Below, in pieces: positions 24,311 through 32,574 of a stretch of 35,618 nt of DNA (positions are counted from its first letter, which is position 1; every line of letters begins with the position of its first letter). Origin of the DNA: Lentisphaerota bacterium (lineage in GTDB: Bacteria; Verrucomicrobiota; Kiritimatiellia; CAIQIC01; Lenti-01); contig JAAZBB010000062.1 in the NCBI GenBank assembly GCA_012514035.1, positions 1 through 35,618 on the forward strand, in the 5' to 3' direction. Made by a program: the position numbers and the translations under genes. The notes below the pieces were generated by a model that ran no database searches, was not told the origin of the DNA, and saw only the letters and a program-made list of their open reading frames with translations.

Positions 24311-24736
24311 TCAACGAGGCAGGGCGGCCTGGAGGCGCTGGGCGAGGGCGGCGGCCTCCGCCGGGTCGGCATAGGGATGGGGCGACCAGTTCCAGTGGTG
24401 GCCATCGTGTTTGAATCGAGGCACCACGTGGAAGTGGATATGGGGCACCACCTGCCCGGCGACGCTGCCGTTGGCCTGGTGCACATTGACTCCGTCCGCG
24501 CCCAGCCCTTCCACCTGGGCGTGTGCAATGCGCCGGACCACGGCGATGATTCGGGCGAGCACCTCGTCGGGGGTTTGGGACAACGAATCATAATGGGTTT
24601 TCGGAACCACCAGGGCATGACCTTTCACGAGGGGACCGATGTCCATGAAGGCCAGCGTGTCGGCGTCCTCGTAGAGCTTGAAGGCCGGCAGTTCGCCGGC
24701 GATAATTTTGCAGAAAACGCAGTCGGGATTTTTCAT
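24311..24736 (-). CDS. HIT-family nucleotide hydrolase (HINT-like)
   Basis: A 141-residue histidine-triad protein. The catalytic H99-I-H101-F-H103 (VVPHIHFHVVPR) is intact. An N-terminal zinc site typical of HinT-like proteins is suggested by C6, C9 (CVFCKII) and H48. Such enzymes hydrolyse purine nucleoside phosphoramidates or related dinucleotides in the cytoplasm. The ATG at 24736 overlaps the preceding small protein's stop (ATGA); GAAGGAG lies somewhat far upstream (about 11 bases). It lies in a minus-strand trio with the small membrane protein and the Minf_1886-like gene. Confidence 0.93.
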   Translation of the reverse strand: MKNPDCVFCKIIAGELPAFKLYEDADTLAFMDIGPLVKGHALVVPKTHYDSLSQTPDEVLARIIAVVRRIAHAQVEGLGADGVNVHQANGSVAGQVVPHIHFHVVPRFKHDGHHWNWSPHPYADPAEAAALAQRLQAALPR

Positions 24737-24924
24737 GGGGCGGGTTGCTCCTTCGGGGGCAGATAAGGTTCGGACCGGTCGGTGCGCTGGTGCAGCCAGC
24801 GGGCGCCCAGGCCCAGGCAGAAGAGCAGCAGCAGTCCCAGCAGGAAGCGCCGCTCCGCCAGAGTCAGGTCGAAGCAGGCCTGCAGGGGCTGCCACAGTGC
24901 ATCACCGGCGTCTTTCCACTTCAT
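24733..24924 (-). CDS. Small single-span membrane protein
   Basis: A 63-residue protein: an amphipathic start, one transmembrane helix (RRFLLGLLLLFCLGLGARWL, about residues 27-46) and a short polar tail. Its stop overlaps the HIT start by 4 bases, which supports expression. The LTLAERRFLLGLLLLF region resembles the membrane anchor that precedes the helix-hairpin-helix domain in ComEA-like proteins, but no such domain follows, so it may be a shortened relative or unrelated. There is no clear ribosome binding site. Confidence 0.55.
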   Translation of the reverse strand: MKWKDAGDALWQPLQACFDLTLAERRFLLGLLLLFCLGLGARWLHQRTDRSEPYLPPKEQPAP

Positions 24925-25039
24925 GACGCGGATTCTACGGCGCCCGCGCGGAATTGCCACCCGAAAATGGGGAGAGATCGACCCCCAACTGCGCGCTCCG
25001 GGCCTAAGCGAACCCTTTTGAGGCTGGAAAGGAGGCCAG

Positions 25040-25582
25040 GTGCATGATACGTTAGGAATGATGTTGTGCGAGAGCTGTCATGCAAAAGAAGCGACGGTCC
25101 ACCTGACCCAGGTGGTGGACGGACGGGTGTCGAAACACCACCTCTGCGAGGGGTGCGCTGAAAAGCAGGGGATTGATGTACATGCCCAGCCCATGGATCT
25201 CAGCGGAATGATGGCGAACCTGAAAAAGCACCTGGCTCATCTTCAGGATGCTCCGGCCACCGTGCGCCCACCGGCGGGGCCGGCGGCCTGCCCGGTCTGC
25301 GGCCTGACACGCAAGGACATCCTGAAACGCGGGCGGCTGGGTTGCGATCACTGCTATGATGTCTTTGCCCCGGACATGCTGCCGGTGATCGTCTCGCTCC
25401 AGCACAGCGACCAGCATCTGGGCAAGGTGCCCCGTCGCGCCTCGGAACGGATGAAGAGCTCCGTGGAGGCGGCGCGCCTGCAGCGGGAGCTCGACCGGGC
25501 CGTCGCCAGTGAAAACTACGAATTGGCGGCCAACCTGCGGGATCAGATCAAGGCCCTGCCGGCGGCGGAGACGGCCCCATGA
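25040..25582 (+). CDS. mcsA: McsA-like zinc-finger activator of McsB
   Basis: A 180-residue protein with the McsA plan: an N-terminal zinc finger (C10, C13, C36, C39), a second one (C84, C87, C102, C105) in ACPVCGLTRKDI and GCDHCYDVF, and a C-terminal UVR motif (about 148-175, LQRELDRAVASENYELAANL). In Bacillus, McsA activates the arginine kinase McsB and connects it to ClpC. The GTG at 25040 has AAGGAGG 5 bases upstream; an ATG six codons on is a weaker alternative. It overlaps mcsB by 4 bases. In Firmicutes the repressor gene ctsR usually precedes mcsA, but here the upstream genes are divergent and unrelated. Confidence 0.92.
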   Translation: MHDTLGMMLCESCHAKEATVHLTQVVDGRVSKHHLCEGCAEKQGIDVHAQPMDLSGMMANLKKHLAHLQDAPATVRPPAGPAACPVCGLTRKDILKRGRLGCDHCYDVFAPDMLPVIVSLQHSDQHLGKVPRRASERMKSSVEAARLQRELDRAVASENYELAANLRDQIKALPAAETAP

Positions 25583-26640
25583 ACGGGCGGATGACCACGA
25601 GACGCGGGTCGGCGGTGGCCTACGAAGAAGCCTACGGCCTCACTTTGAGCAGCCGGGTGCGGCTGGCGCGGAATCTGCGCGGCCTGCCCTTCCCGGACCA
25701 GGCCACGGCGCAAATCCGGGCGCAGGTCCTGCAGTGCGTGCAGACGGCCGCGCGGGAGGCGCTGCCCATCCAGGAATCCCTGGCGGACAGCCCGCGTCTT
25801 TTCCGGCAACGGCTGTTCGAGGACCATTTGATCAGCCACCATTTGCTGGAAGGCCGTCCGGAATCGGCCGTGTGCCGGAATGCGGACCGGCCCCTTTCGA
25901 TCATGATCAATGAAGAAGATCATGTCCGCATCCAGGCCATCCGGGCCGGCCTCGCCCTGCGGGAGGCCTGGGAGGACGCGAACGCGCTTGACGACCTGCT
26001 GGAACAGCAACTGGACTACGCATTTTCCCCGACCCTGGGCTATTTGACGAGCTGTCCGACCAATGTTGGCACCGGCATGCGGGCGAGCGTCCTGATGCAC
26101 TTGCCGGGGCTGGTGATCATGAGCGAGATCGAGCCGATCATCAATGGCTTGAGCAAGATCGGCCTGGCGGTCCGGGGCCGGTGGGGCGAAGGTACGGCGG
26201 CCCTCGGACACATGTTCCAGATCTCGAACCAATTGACCCTGGGCTTGTCGGAGATGCGCATCGTCGAGGATCTGGAGGCCATTGTGAAGGAAGTGGCCGG
26301 CCACGAGCAGAATGCGCGGATGCGCCTGAAGCAGGAACGTGGTCTGTTTGCGGAGGATTTGGCGGCCCGCGCCGAGGGGCTGCTGAGTTCCGCGCGCCTC
26401 ATGACCGCGCAGGAGGCACTGGAACGGTTGTCGGAGCTGCGGCTGGGTATCGCCCTGGGCCTGGTGAAAGGATTGGACATGCAGACGGTGGACCGGCTAT
26501 TGCTCGATGTGCAGCCGGCTCATCTGCAGACCGCCGCGGGCCGGAGCATGTCCGGCGAGGAACGGGATGTGGAGCGGGCCCGGCGGCTGCGGCAGGAGCT
26601 GCGGCGACCGGCGAAACGAACGGCCAAGAGGAATCCATGA
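25579..26640 (+). CDS. mcsB: McsB protein-arginine kinase
   Basis: A 353-residue phosphagen-kinase-like protein, close to the length of Bacillus McsB (about 363). McsB phosphorylates arginine residues of proteins, marking them for ClpC-ClpP degradation. Visible motifs are LSSRVRLARNLRG (23-35, nucleotide-binding arginines), the catalytic-loop NEEDHVRIQ (111-119) and the family Cys in LTSCPTNVGTGMRAS (C159). RGRWGEG follows. The C-terminal tail is unusually basic. It overlaps mcsA and clpC by 4 bases each (ATGA), so the three should be made together. Confidence 0.95.
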   Translation: MNGRMTTRRGSAVAYEEAYGLTLSSRVRLARNLRGLPFPDQATAQIRAQVLQCVQTAAREALPIQESLADSPRLFRQRLFEDHLISHHLLEGRPESAVCRNADRPLSIMINEEDHVRIQAIRAGLALREAWEDANALDDLLEQQLDYAFSPTLGYLTSCPTNVGTGMRASVLMHLPGLVIMSEIEPIINGLSKIGLAVRGRWGEGTAALGHMFQISNQLTLGLSEMRIVEDLEAIVKEVAGHEQNARMRLKQERGLFAEDLAARAEGLLSSARLMTAQEALERLSELRLGIALGLVKGLDMQTVDRLLLDVQPAHLQTAAGRSMSGEERDVERARRLRQELRRPAKRTAKRNP

Positions 26641-29192
26641 ACAATTTTACCCCCCGAGCGCAGCAGGTGCTGCAGCTGGCCCGGCGCGAAGCCGACCGGT
26701 TCAATCACGGTTACATCGGCACGGAACACTTGCTGCTGGGGTTGATTGCCCTCGGCCAGGGCGTCGCCGTAACCGTCCTGCGGCGCATGGGGCTGGACCT
26801 TGAAACCGTCCGGATGGAAGTCGAGAAGGCCGTGGGCGTCGGTTCGGACATGAAAACGGTGGGCAACGTGCCGTACACCCCGCGGGTCAAGAAGGTCCTG
26901 GCGCTGGCGGGCACGGAAGCACGGGCCATGAATGTCGAGTTCGTCGGCACGGAGCACATTTTGCTGGGGTTGCTGCGCGAAGGGGAGGGCGTGGCCGCCC
27001 GGGTGCTCGCCAACCTGAACGTGGACCTCGAGCAGACCCGGCACGCCGTGATGAAGGAACTGGACCCAAACTATGAACCCGGCAGCCGCCCGGAGCGGGA
27101 AGACGGTCCCGGCGAGGCTCCGGGCGAGGCCCGCGGCCCGGCGGCCAAGGATTCCAAGACTCCCGCGCTGTCGACCTTCGGACGGGACCTGACCGCCTTG
27201 GCGGAAAAAGGTGCGCTGGATCCCGTGATCGGCCGGGCGGACGAAATCGAGCGGGTCATGCGCATTCTGTGCCGGCGCACCAAGAACAACCCGGCCTTGC
27301 TGGGCGAGGCGGGCGTGGGCAAGACCGCCATTGCCGAAGGACTGGCGCAGGCCATTGTGGATGGCGAGGTGCCGGAACTGCTGCACGGCAAGCGGGTGGT
27401 TTCGCTGGACCTGGCGCTGATGGTGGCCGGGACGAAGTATCGCGGCCAGTTCGAGGAGCGCATCAAGGCGGTGATGGATGAAATCCGCCGCGTGAAGAAC
27501 GTGATCCTGTTCGTGGATGAACTGCACAGCCTGGTCGGCGCCGGCAGCGCCGAGGGCGCCATGGACGCCGCCAACATCCTCAAGCCCGCGCTTTCGCGCG
27601 GCGAATTGCAGGTCATCGGGGCGACGACCCTGAACGAGTACCGCCGCTTCATCGAAAAGGATGCCGCGCTCTCGCGCCGCTTCCAGAGCGTGCTGGTGCG
27701 CGAGCCGTCCATCGAAGAGTCCATCGAGATCCTCAAGGGCCTGCGCGGGCGCTACGAGGCTCATCACCACGTGCACTACAGCGACGGGGCGATCGAATCG
27801 GCGGTCCGCCTGTCCGCCCGCTACCTCCAGGACCGGTTTTTGCCCGACAAGGCGATCGACGTGATCGACGAGGCCGGGGCGCGGGCGCGCATCGGCTCCA
27901 TGACCCGGCCGGTCCATGTCAAGGAGCGGGAGAAGGAAATCGCGGCGCTCCTGACGCAGCGCAACACGGCCATCCAGGAGGAGCGGTTCGAAGAGGCGGC
28001 CAAGCTGCGCGACGCGGAACGCGCGGCACGGGCCGCCCTGGACACAGAACTGGCGGAGTGGCGCCGCGGCCATGCGGAACAGATCGTGGAAGTCACGGAA
28101 GACGACGTCCGCCTCATCGTGTCGAAATGGACGGGCGTGCCCCTCGAGAAGATGGAGCAGAAGGAAACCGCCAAGCTGCTGGAGATGGAATCCGTGCTGG
28201 CCAAGACGGTGATCGGCCAGGTCGACGCCATTTCCTCCATCTGCAAGGCGTTGCGGCGCTCGCGCGCGGAGTTGAAGGATCCCCGGCGACCGATTGGCTC
28301 GTTCATCTTCCTGGGCCCGACGGGCGTGGGCAAGACGCTGCTGGCCAAGTCGCTGGCGGAATTCATGTTCAACAGCCCCGACGCCCTCATCCAGATCGAC
28401 ATGTCCGAATACATGGAGAAGTTCAATGCCTCGCGACTGGTGGGCTCGCCCCCCGGCTACGTGGGCTACGAAGAGGGCGGCCAGTTGACCGAACGCGTGC
28501 GTCGCCGGCCCTATTCCGTGGTGTTGTTTGACGAGATCGAGAAGGCTCATCCCGATGTGATGCACATGCTGTTGCAGATTCTGGAAGAGGGGCGGCTCAC
28601 GGATGGTCTGGGCCGGGCGGTGGATTTTCGCAATACCATCATCATCATGACCTCCAACATCGGGTCGGACATCGTCCGGCGCGGCGCCGGGCTGGGCTTC
28701 GGGGGGCATACAGCCGCGGCCGACTTCGCCAAGCTGCGCGAACAGATGCTGGAGACCGCCAAGCAGAACTTCCGGCCCGAGCTGCTGAACCGTGTGGAGG
28801 AAATCATCGTATTCCGCCAGTTGCAGGAGGAAGACATCCGCCAGATCCTCGAGATCGAGGTCGCCAAGGTGGCCGCCCGCCTGAAATCGCGCGAAATTGT
28901 CCTGTCGGTCCAGCCCTCGGCCTTTGCGTTTCTGCTGGCCAAGGGGTATGACCGCCAGTACGGCGCGCGCCAGCTGCGGCGAGTCGTGGAGCGGTATCTG
29001 GAAAACGTGCTGGCGGAGGAGATTCTGCGCGGGAAAATCGCCAATGGCGAGATCATCGAAGTGGAGGGCGGCGAGGACAGACTGGTCTTCCGCCCTCCGT
29101 CGGGCGAGGCAGCGAAAGAACCGCTGGAGATCAAGCCCGAACCGGTCGCAAAGCCTGCGACCCGCCGGAAGAAGGACCCGGGCGCGGAATGA
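26637..29192 (+). CDS. clpC: ClpC-type AAA+ unfoldase
   Basis: An 851-residue double-AAA+ unfoldase for ClpP-dependent proteolysis. Two Clp_N repeats (about 1-145) are joined by an acidic Pro/Gly-rich linker (148-178) to D1, with Walker A GEAGVGKT (223-230) and Walker [11 protein letters not shown] middle UVR-containing coiled region ([13 protein letters not shown]) follows, then D2 with GPTGVGKT near 560 and [11 protein letters not shown]. The GLGFGG loop near residue 686 matches the ClpP-binding loop position. The C-terminal 25 residues are Lys/Pro-rich. The UVR insert and N-repeats make it ClpC rather than ClpA or ClpB. clpP is not in the window. Confidence 0.96.
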   Translation: MNNFTPRAQQVLQLARREADRFNHGYIGTEHLLLGLIALGQGVAVTVLRRMGLDLETVRMEVEKAVGVGSDMKTVGNVPYTPRVKKVLALAGTEARAMNVEFVGTEHILLGLLREGEGVAARVLANLNVDLEQTRHAVMKELDPNYEPGSRPEREDGPGEAPGEARGPAAKDSKTPALSTFGRDLTALAEKGALDPVIGRADEIERVMRILCRRTKNNPALLGEAGVGKTAIAEGLAQAIVDGEVPELLHGKRVVSLDLALMVAGTKYRGQFEERIKAVMDEIRRVKNVILFVDELHSLVGAGSAEGAMDAANILKPALSRGELQVIGATTLNEYRRFIEKDAALSRRFQSVLVREPSIEESIEILKGLRGRYEAHHHVHYSDGAIESAVRLSARYLQDRFLPDKAIDVIDEAGARARIGSMTRPVHVKEREKEIAALLTQRNTAIQEERFEEAAKLRDAERAARAALDTELAEWRRGHAEQIVEVTEDDVRLIVSKWTGVPLEKMEQKETAKLLEMESVLAKTVIGQVDAISSICKALRRSRAELKDPRRPIGSFIFLGPTGVGKTLLAKSLAEFMFNSPDALIQIDMSEYMEKFNASRLVGSPPGYVGYEEGGQLTERVRRRPYSVVLFDEIEKAHPDVMHMLLQILEEGRLTDGLGRAVDFRNTIIIMTSNIGSDIVRRGAGLGFGGHTAAADFAKLREQMLETAKQNFRPELLNRVEEIIVFRQLQEEDIRQILEIEVAKVAARLKSREIVLSVQPSAFAFLLAKGYDRQYGARQLRRVVERYLENVLAEEILRGKIANGEIIEVEGGEDRLVFRPPSGEAAKEPLEIKPEPVAKPATRRKKDPGAE

Positions 29193-30589
29193 GCGGCTTC
29201 CGGGTTCATAACACCCTGTCCCGGCAACTGGAGGATTTCCAGCCGCGGGAGGCGGGCCACGCCCGGATGTATACCTGTGGGCCTACGGTCTACAACGTGG
29301 CCCACATCGGCAACTTCCGGGCCTATGTCTTCGAGGATCTGCTCCGCCGCTGGCTGCAGTTCAAAGGCTACCGCGTCACCCAGGTGATGAATCTGACCGA
29401 TGTGGACGACAAGACCATCCGCGACTCGCAGGCGGCCGGCATGCCGCTCGCGGATTACACCGCGCAGTATAAGCAGGCGTTTTTCGAAGACATGCGCGCC
29501 CTGAACATCCAGCCCGCCGAACACTACCCGGCGGCCACCGACCACATTCCCGAGATGATCGCCCTGATCCGGACGCTGGAGGAGAAGGGGTACGCCTATC
29601 GCGCGGCGGACGGTTCGGTGTACTTCAGCATCGACCAATGGCCGGCCTACGGGAAGCTGGCGCATCTGGATCGCACGGGCCTGCGCCCGGGGGTGCGGGT
29701 GGCGACCGACGAATATGATAAGGAGAACGCCGCCGATTTCGCGTTGTGGAAGGCCTGGGATGAGCGGGACGGCGACGTGGCCTGGAATTCCCCATGGGGC
29801 CGGGGCCGCCCTGGCTGGCATGTCGAATGCTCCGCCATGAGCATGAAATACCTGGGGCCCAGTTTCGACATTCATACCGGCGGGGTGGACAACATTTTCC
29901 CGCATCACGAGGATGAAATCGCCCAGAGCGAGGCCGCCAACGGGCAACCCTTGGCCACCTATTGGCTGCATTGCGCCCATCTGATGGTGGACGGGCAGAA
30001 GATGTCGAAATCGCGCGGCAACTTTCATACGCTTCGGGATATTCTGGCGCGGGGCTATGCAGGCCGCGAAGTGCGCTACGAACTGCTGGCCACCCATTAC
30101 CGCGCGCCGCTTAACTTCACGTTTGCTTCCCTGGATGCGGCGCGCACCGCGCTGCGGCGGGTGGACGAATTCACGGCGCGACTGGCCCCAGCGGCGGGCG
30201 GCGCCCCGGCCGGTGCACTGCCCGGGTGGGCCCGGGCGGCGGCGGACCGGTTCGAGACGGCCCTGGACGAGGATCTGAACATTTCCGCCGCCCTGGCGGC
30301 GCTGTTTGATGCCATCCGCGAAGGCAACGCCGTGATGGACGCCAAGCTGTTGACGCCGGCCGATGCCGCGGCGGTGCAGGCGCTGCTCAAGCGCTGGGAC
30401 GGTGTCCTCGGCGTGCTGGAAAAACCGGCCGAGGCCGTGCCCCCCGATATCCAGGCGCGGCTGGACAAGCGCCAGACTGCCCGCGCGGCCAAGGATTGGA
30501 AGCTGTCCGACGCCCTGCGCGACGAAATCGCCGCCCGCGGCTGGACCGTCAAGGACACCCCCAAAGGCCAGGTCGCAACCAAAGCGTAA
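29189..30589 (+). CDS. cysS: Cysteinyl-tRNA synthetase
   Basis: A 466-residue class I synthetase that charges tRNA-Cys. The HIGH-equivalent HIGN is at 39-42 after CGPTVYN with zinc ligand C30. Further zinc/substrate residues appear in GWHVECSAMS and HTGGVDNIFPHHEDEIAQSE. KMSKS is at 271-275. The C-terminal helical domain is complete. The ATG overlaps the clpC stop by 4 bases, so it is translationally linked to the stress operon. A similar clpC-cysS neighbourhood exists in some Firmicutes, but direct overlap is notable. Confidence 0.97.
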   Translation: MSGFRVHNTLSRQLEDFQPREAGHARMYTCGPTVYNVAHIGNFRAYVFEDLLRRWLQFKGYRVTQVMNLTDVDDKTIRDSQAAGMPLADYTAQYKQAFFEDMRALNIQPAEHYPAATDHIPEMIALIRTLEEKGYAYRAADGSVYFSIDQWPAYGKLAHLDRTGLRPGVRVATDEYDKENAADFALWKAWDERDGDVAWNSPWGRGRPGWHVECSAMSMKYLGPSFDIHTGGVDNIFPHHEDEIAQSEAANGQPLATYWLHCAHLMVDGQKMSKSRGNFHTLRDILARGYAGREVRYELLATHYRAPLNFTFASLDAARTALRRVDEFTARLAPAAGGAPAGALPGWARAAADRFETALDEDLNISAALAALFDAIREGNAVMDAKLLTPADAAAVQALLKRWDGVLGVLEKPAEAVPPDIQARLDKRQTARAAKDWKLSDALRDEIAARGWTVKDTPKGQVATKA

Positions 30590-30590
30590 G

Positions 30591-30687
30591 TATTCAGGAG
30601 TCAGAAGTCAGGAGTCAGCATGGAAACCGATTATTCGATTTTGTGCGGTTTGTTCTTCTGACGACTGGATACTGAATTCTGACTTCT
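30591..30687. repeat. MITE-like palindromic intergenic repeat
   Basis: The gap between cysS and tmk starts with repeated CAGGAGTCAG/CAGAAGTCAG units. AGAAGTCAGGAGTCAGCA (30603-30620) is an imperfect inverted copy of the right arm 30670-30687, matching at 15 of 18 positions. The 49-base interior has a smaller dyad, AAACCG and CGGTTT. There is no ORF. It resembles short dispersed GAGTCAG-type repeats that I recall between genes in various bacteria, probably moved by an outside transposase. Confidence 0.6.
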
Positions 30688-30714
30688 CGTTGGCAGGTGA
30701 TAAGAGGAAATGCA

Positions 30715-31377
30715 GTGAGTGGTAGCACGATAAAAGGCAGACTGATCACGTTCGAGGGGCCGGAGGGGGCGGGGAAGAGCACGCAGGCGGCGCTGCTGAT
30801 TTCGAAGCTGGAGGCGCACGGGATCGAGGTGGTCTATACCCGCGAGCCCGGCGGCACGAAGCTCGGCGAGGCCATCCGGGGACTCCTGCAGTACAACGCA
30901 GCCGGAGAAGATCCGTGCCCGGAGAGCGAAGTCCTGCTGTTTGAGGCCAGCCGTGCCCAACTGGTCCGCCACGTGATCCAGCCGGCGCTCGAACGCGGCG
31001 CGTGGGTGCTGTGCGACCGGTTCGCGGACTCCACGACGGCCTACCAGGGCTTCGGCCGCGGGTTTTCCGTCGAACTGATGGAAACCATCAACCGCTTCGC
31101 GATCGGCGCGGCGGTGCCGGACATGACGATCCTGCTCGACGTCAACGTGAGCCTGGGCATGCAGCGCTGCGCGAAACGGCAGGTCGGCAAGAAGATCCAG
31201 TACGACCGGATCGAAAGCGAAGCGCTGGAATTCCACGAAAAAGTCCGGCAGGGCTACCTGGAGCTGGCGCGGCGCCATCCGGAACGGTTCCGGCGAGTGG
31301 ATGCCATGCGGGCGGCCGAGCGGGTGGCGGTCGATGTCTGGAAGCTGGTGCAAGATGCCTTTTTCTCCCAAGGTTGA
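30715..31377 (+). CDS. tmk: Thymidylate kinase
   Basis: A 220-residue dTMP kinase, which makes dTDP for DNA synthesis. The P-loop GPEGAGKST is at 15-23. REPGGTKLGEAIR, LLFEASRAQLVRHVI and the DRF motif (LCDRFADSTTAYQG) follow, then a LID region near RCAKRQVGKK. The GTG at 30715 has AGAGGA about 7 bases upstream; a GTG 18 bases earlier lacks such a site. The gene starts shortly after the intergenic repeat and overlaps holB by 23 bases, the common tmk-holB pairing. Confidence 0.96.
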   Translation: MSGSTIKGRLITFEGPEGAGKSTQAALLISKLEAHGIEVVYTREPGGTKLGEAIRGLLQYNAAGEDPCPESEVLLFEASRAQLVRHVIQPALERGAWVLCDRFADSTTAYQGFGRGFSVELMETINRFAIGAAVPDMTILLDVNVSLGMQRCAKRQVGKKIQYDRIESEALEFHEKVRQGYLELARRHPERFRRVDAMRAAERVAVDVWKLVQDAFFSQG

Positions 31378-32323
31378 AAGGGCCCTCGGGTCCTTCCGGC
31401 GGACCATGGCGGCGGGCCGCATGCCGCATGCCCTGCTGGTCTCCGGTCATCCACGCGGTTCGGGCGCCGAGTTTGTCGCCGGCCTGCTCGGACTGCTGTT
31501 TCCGGGTGCCGACCCGGAACGGCTCCGCCAGCATGTTGACATCATGTGGCTCGAACCGGAGAGCAAATCGCGCGTGATCCGCGTGGATGAAATCCGGAAT
31601 CTGATTGAATTCATCGGTTTGACTTCCTACGCCGGGGGCTGGAAGGCCGGCGTGATCTTGTTCGCGGACCGGTTAAACGACAACGCCCAGGGCGCCCTGC
31701 TGAAGACGCTGGAGGAGCCGCCTCCCCGCAGCCTGCTGCTGCTGCTGACGGATTCTCCCGCCAGTCTCAAGGCAACCATCCGCTCCCGGGCGCAATACGT
31801 GGAGGTGCGGGAGGAGTCCGGTCCGGCGGACGCGCCGTGGCAGCCCGTGGTGCTCGACCTGCTGCGGAATCCGCCTCTGCGGCGGGGCGTGGAGATGATA
31901 GCCTGGACCGATCGCCTGACGGCGCCGCTGCGCGCGCTGGAGGAGCTGGCGGCCGCGGAGGAAACCGCCCGCCAGGAGGATGTGACCCGGGCACGTCTCG
32001 AATCCGAATTCACCAAGGCGGACAAAGGGGTCATCGAGGGGCGCGTGGCGTCGCGGGTCAAGGAGATGCGCGAGGACATCCTGCGCCTCATCCAACTGTG
32101 GCAGCGCGACGTCCTGGCTCGGGCCAGCGGGGCCGAGGCGGTCCCTGCGAATTTTCCCGGCGAGGAAGCCTGCCTTGCCGAGCAGGCCCGGGGGCTTGCG
32201 ATCGCTGAAGCCGCCGCCCGCGTGGCCGTGGTGGATGAAGTCCGCGAACTGCTGGCGCACAACATCCGCGAAGCCGCCGCACTGGTGCGCATGGCCCGGG
32301 CCTTTTCCACGCCCGTGGCCTGA
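31355..32323 (+). CDS. holB: DNA polymerase III delta-prime subunit
   Basis: A 322-residue clamp-loader subunit of the AAA+ superfamily. Characteristic stretches are RMPHALLVSGHPRGSG (a degenerate nucleotide-binding loop, as expected for delta-prime), SRVIRVDEIRNLIEF, KAGVILFADRLNDNAQGALL, KTLEEPPPRSLLLLLTDSP and ATIRSRAQYV, where the family SRC motif has Ala in place of Cys. The N-terminal Cys zinc cluster seen in many relatives is absent. The ATG at 31355 lies inside the end of tmk; the family N-terminus (PFSPKVERALGSFRRTMAAG) fits this start. Confidence 0.9.
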   Translation: MPFSPKVERALGSFRRTMAAGRMPHALLVSGHPRGSGAEFVAGLLGLLFPGADPERLRQHVDIMWLEPESKSRVIRVDEIRNLIEFIGLTSYAGGWKAGVILFADRLNDNAQGALLKTLEEPPPRSLLLLLTDSPASLKATIRSRAQYVEVREESGPADAPWQPVVLDLLRNPPLRRGVEMIAWTDRLTAPLRALEELAAAEETARQEDVTRARLESEFTKADKGVIEGRVASRVKEMREDILRLIQLWQRDVLARASGAEAVPANFPGEEACLAEQARGLAIAEAAARVAVVDEVRELLAHNIREAAALVRMARAFSTPVA

Positions 32324-32350
32324 TTTCCCTGTTTCCCCGGAGTGGCGGTT

Positions 32351-32396
32351 TTTCCACACTGTGGAAACAATCACCTTTTTTTTCCATACAATGGAA
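32351..32396. promoter_or_regulatory. Pair of TTCCA-N5-TGGAA palindromes 30 bases apart
   Basis: TTTCCACACTGTGGAAA (32351-32367) is a perfect 8+1+8 palindrome. TTCCATACAATGGAA (32382-32396) is a perfect 6+3+6 palindrome. They share the pattern TTCCAYAC-N-RTGGAA and are centred exactly 30 bases apart, with eight T between. This is like two operators on one face of the helix. They lie in the 251-base gap between converging holB and the aminotransferase gene, where no gene obviously needs a promoter. The rest of the gap shows only a possible 28-codon ORF at 32459-32545. Confidence 0.55.
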
Positions 32397-32574
32397 TCCG
32401 GCAGCGGCCGGATCGCGGATTTTCGGCGCAACGGAAGTCTGGCATCTGCAGGTTAAAAATGCGGCCCGTGCGCACCCAGACGATCTTGGCCCGCGGAAGC
32501 GAAGTTGGCGCCTCCCACCGTGCGAGGCAGTGGCACCCCGCCTGAAGCCAATGCACCATCCACTCGGGCAGGGC

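Noticed and set aside
24925-25039. Promoter for mcsA, including TTGCCA near 24953
   Set aside because: No acceptable -10 at 16-18 bases; I could not support a promoter or a CtsR-like site here.
26520-28709. 729-codon minus-strand ORF
   Set aside because: Antisense shadow of clpC; composition is His/Gln/Arg-rich and no domain is seen.
32459-32545. Possible 28-codon ORF after the palindrome pair
   Set aside because: Too short and without recognisable similarity to call as a gene; mentioned only with the palindromes.
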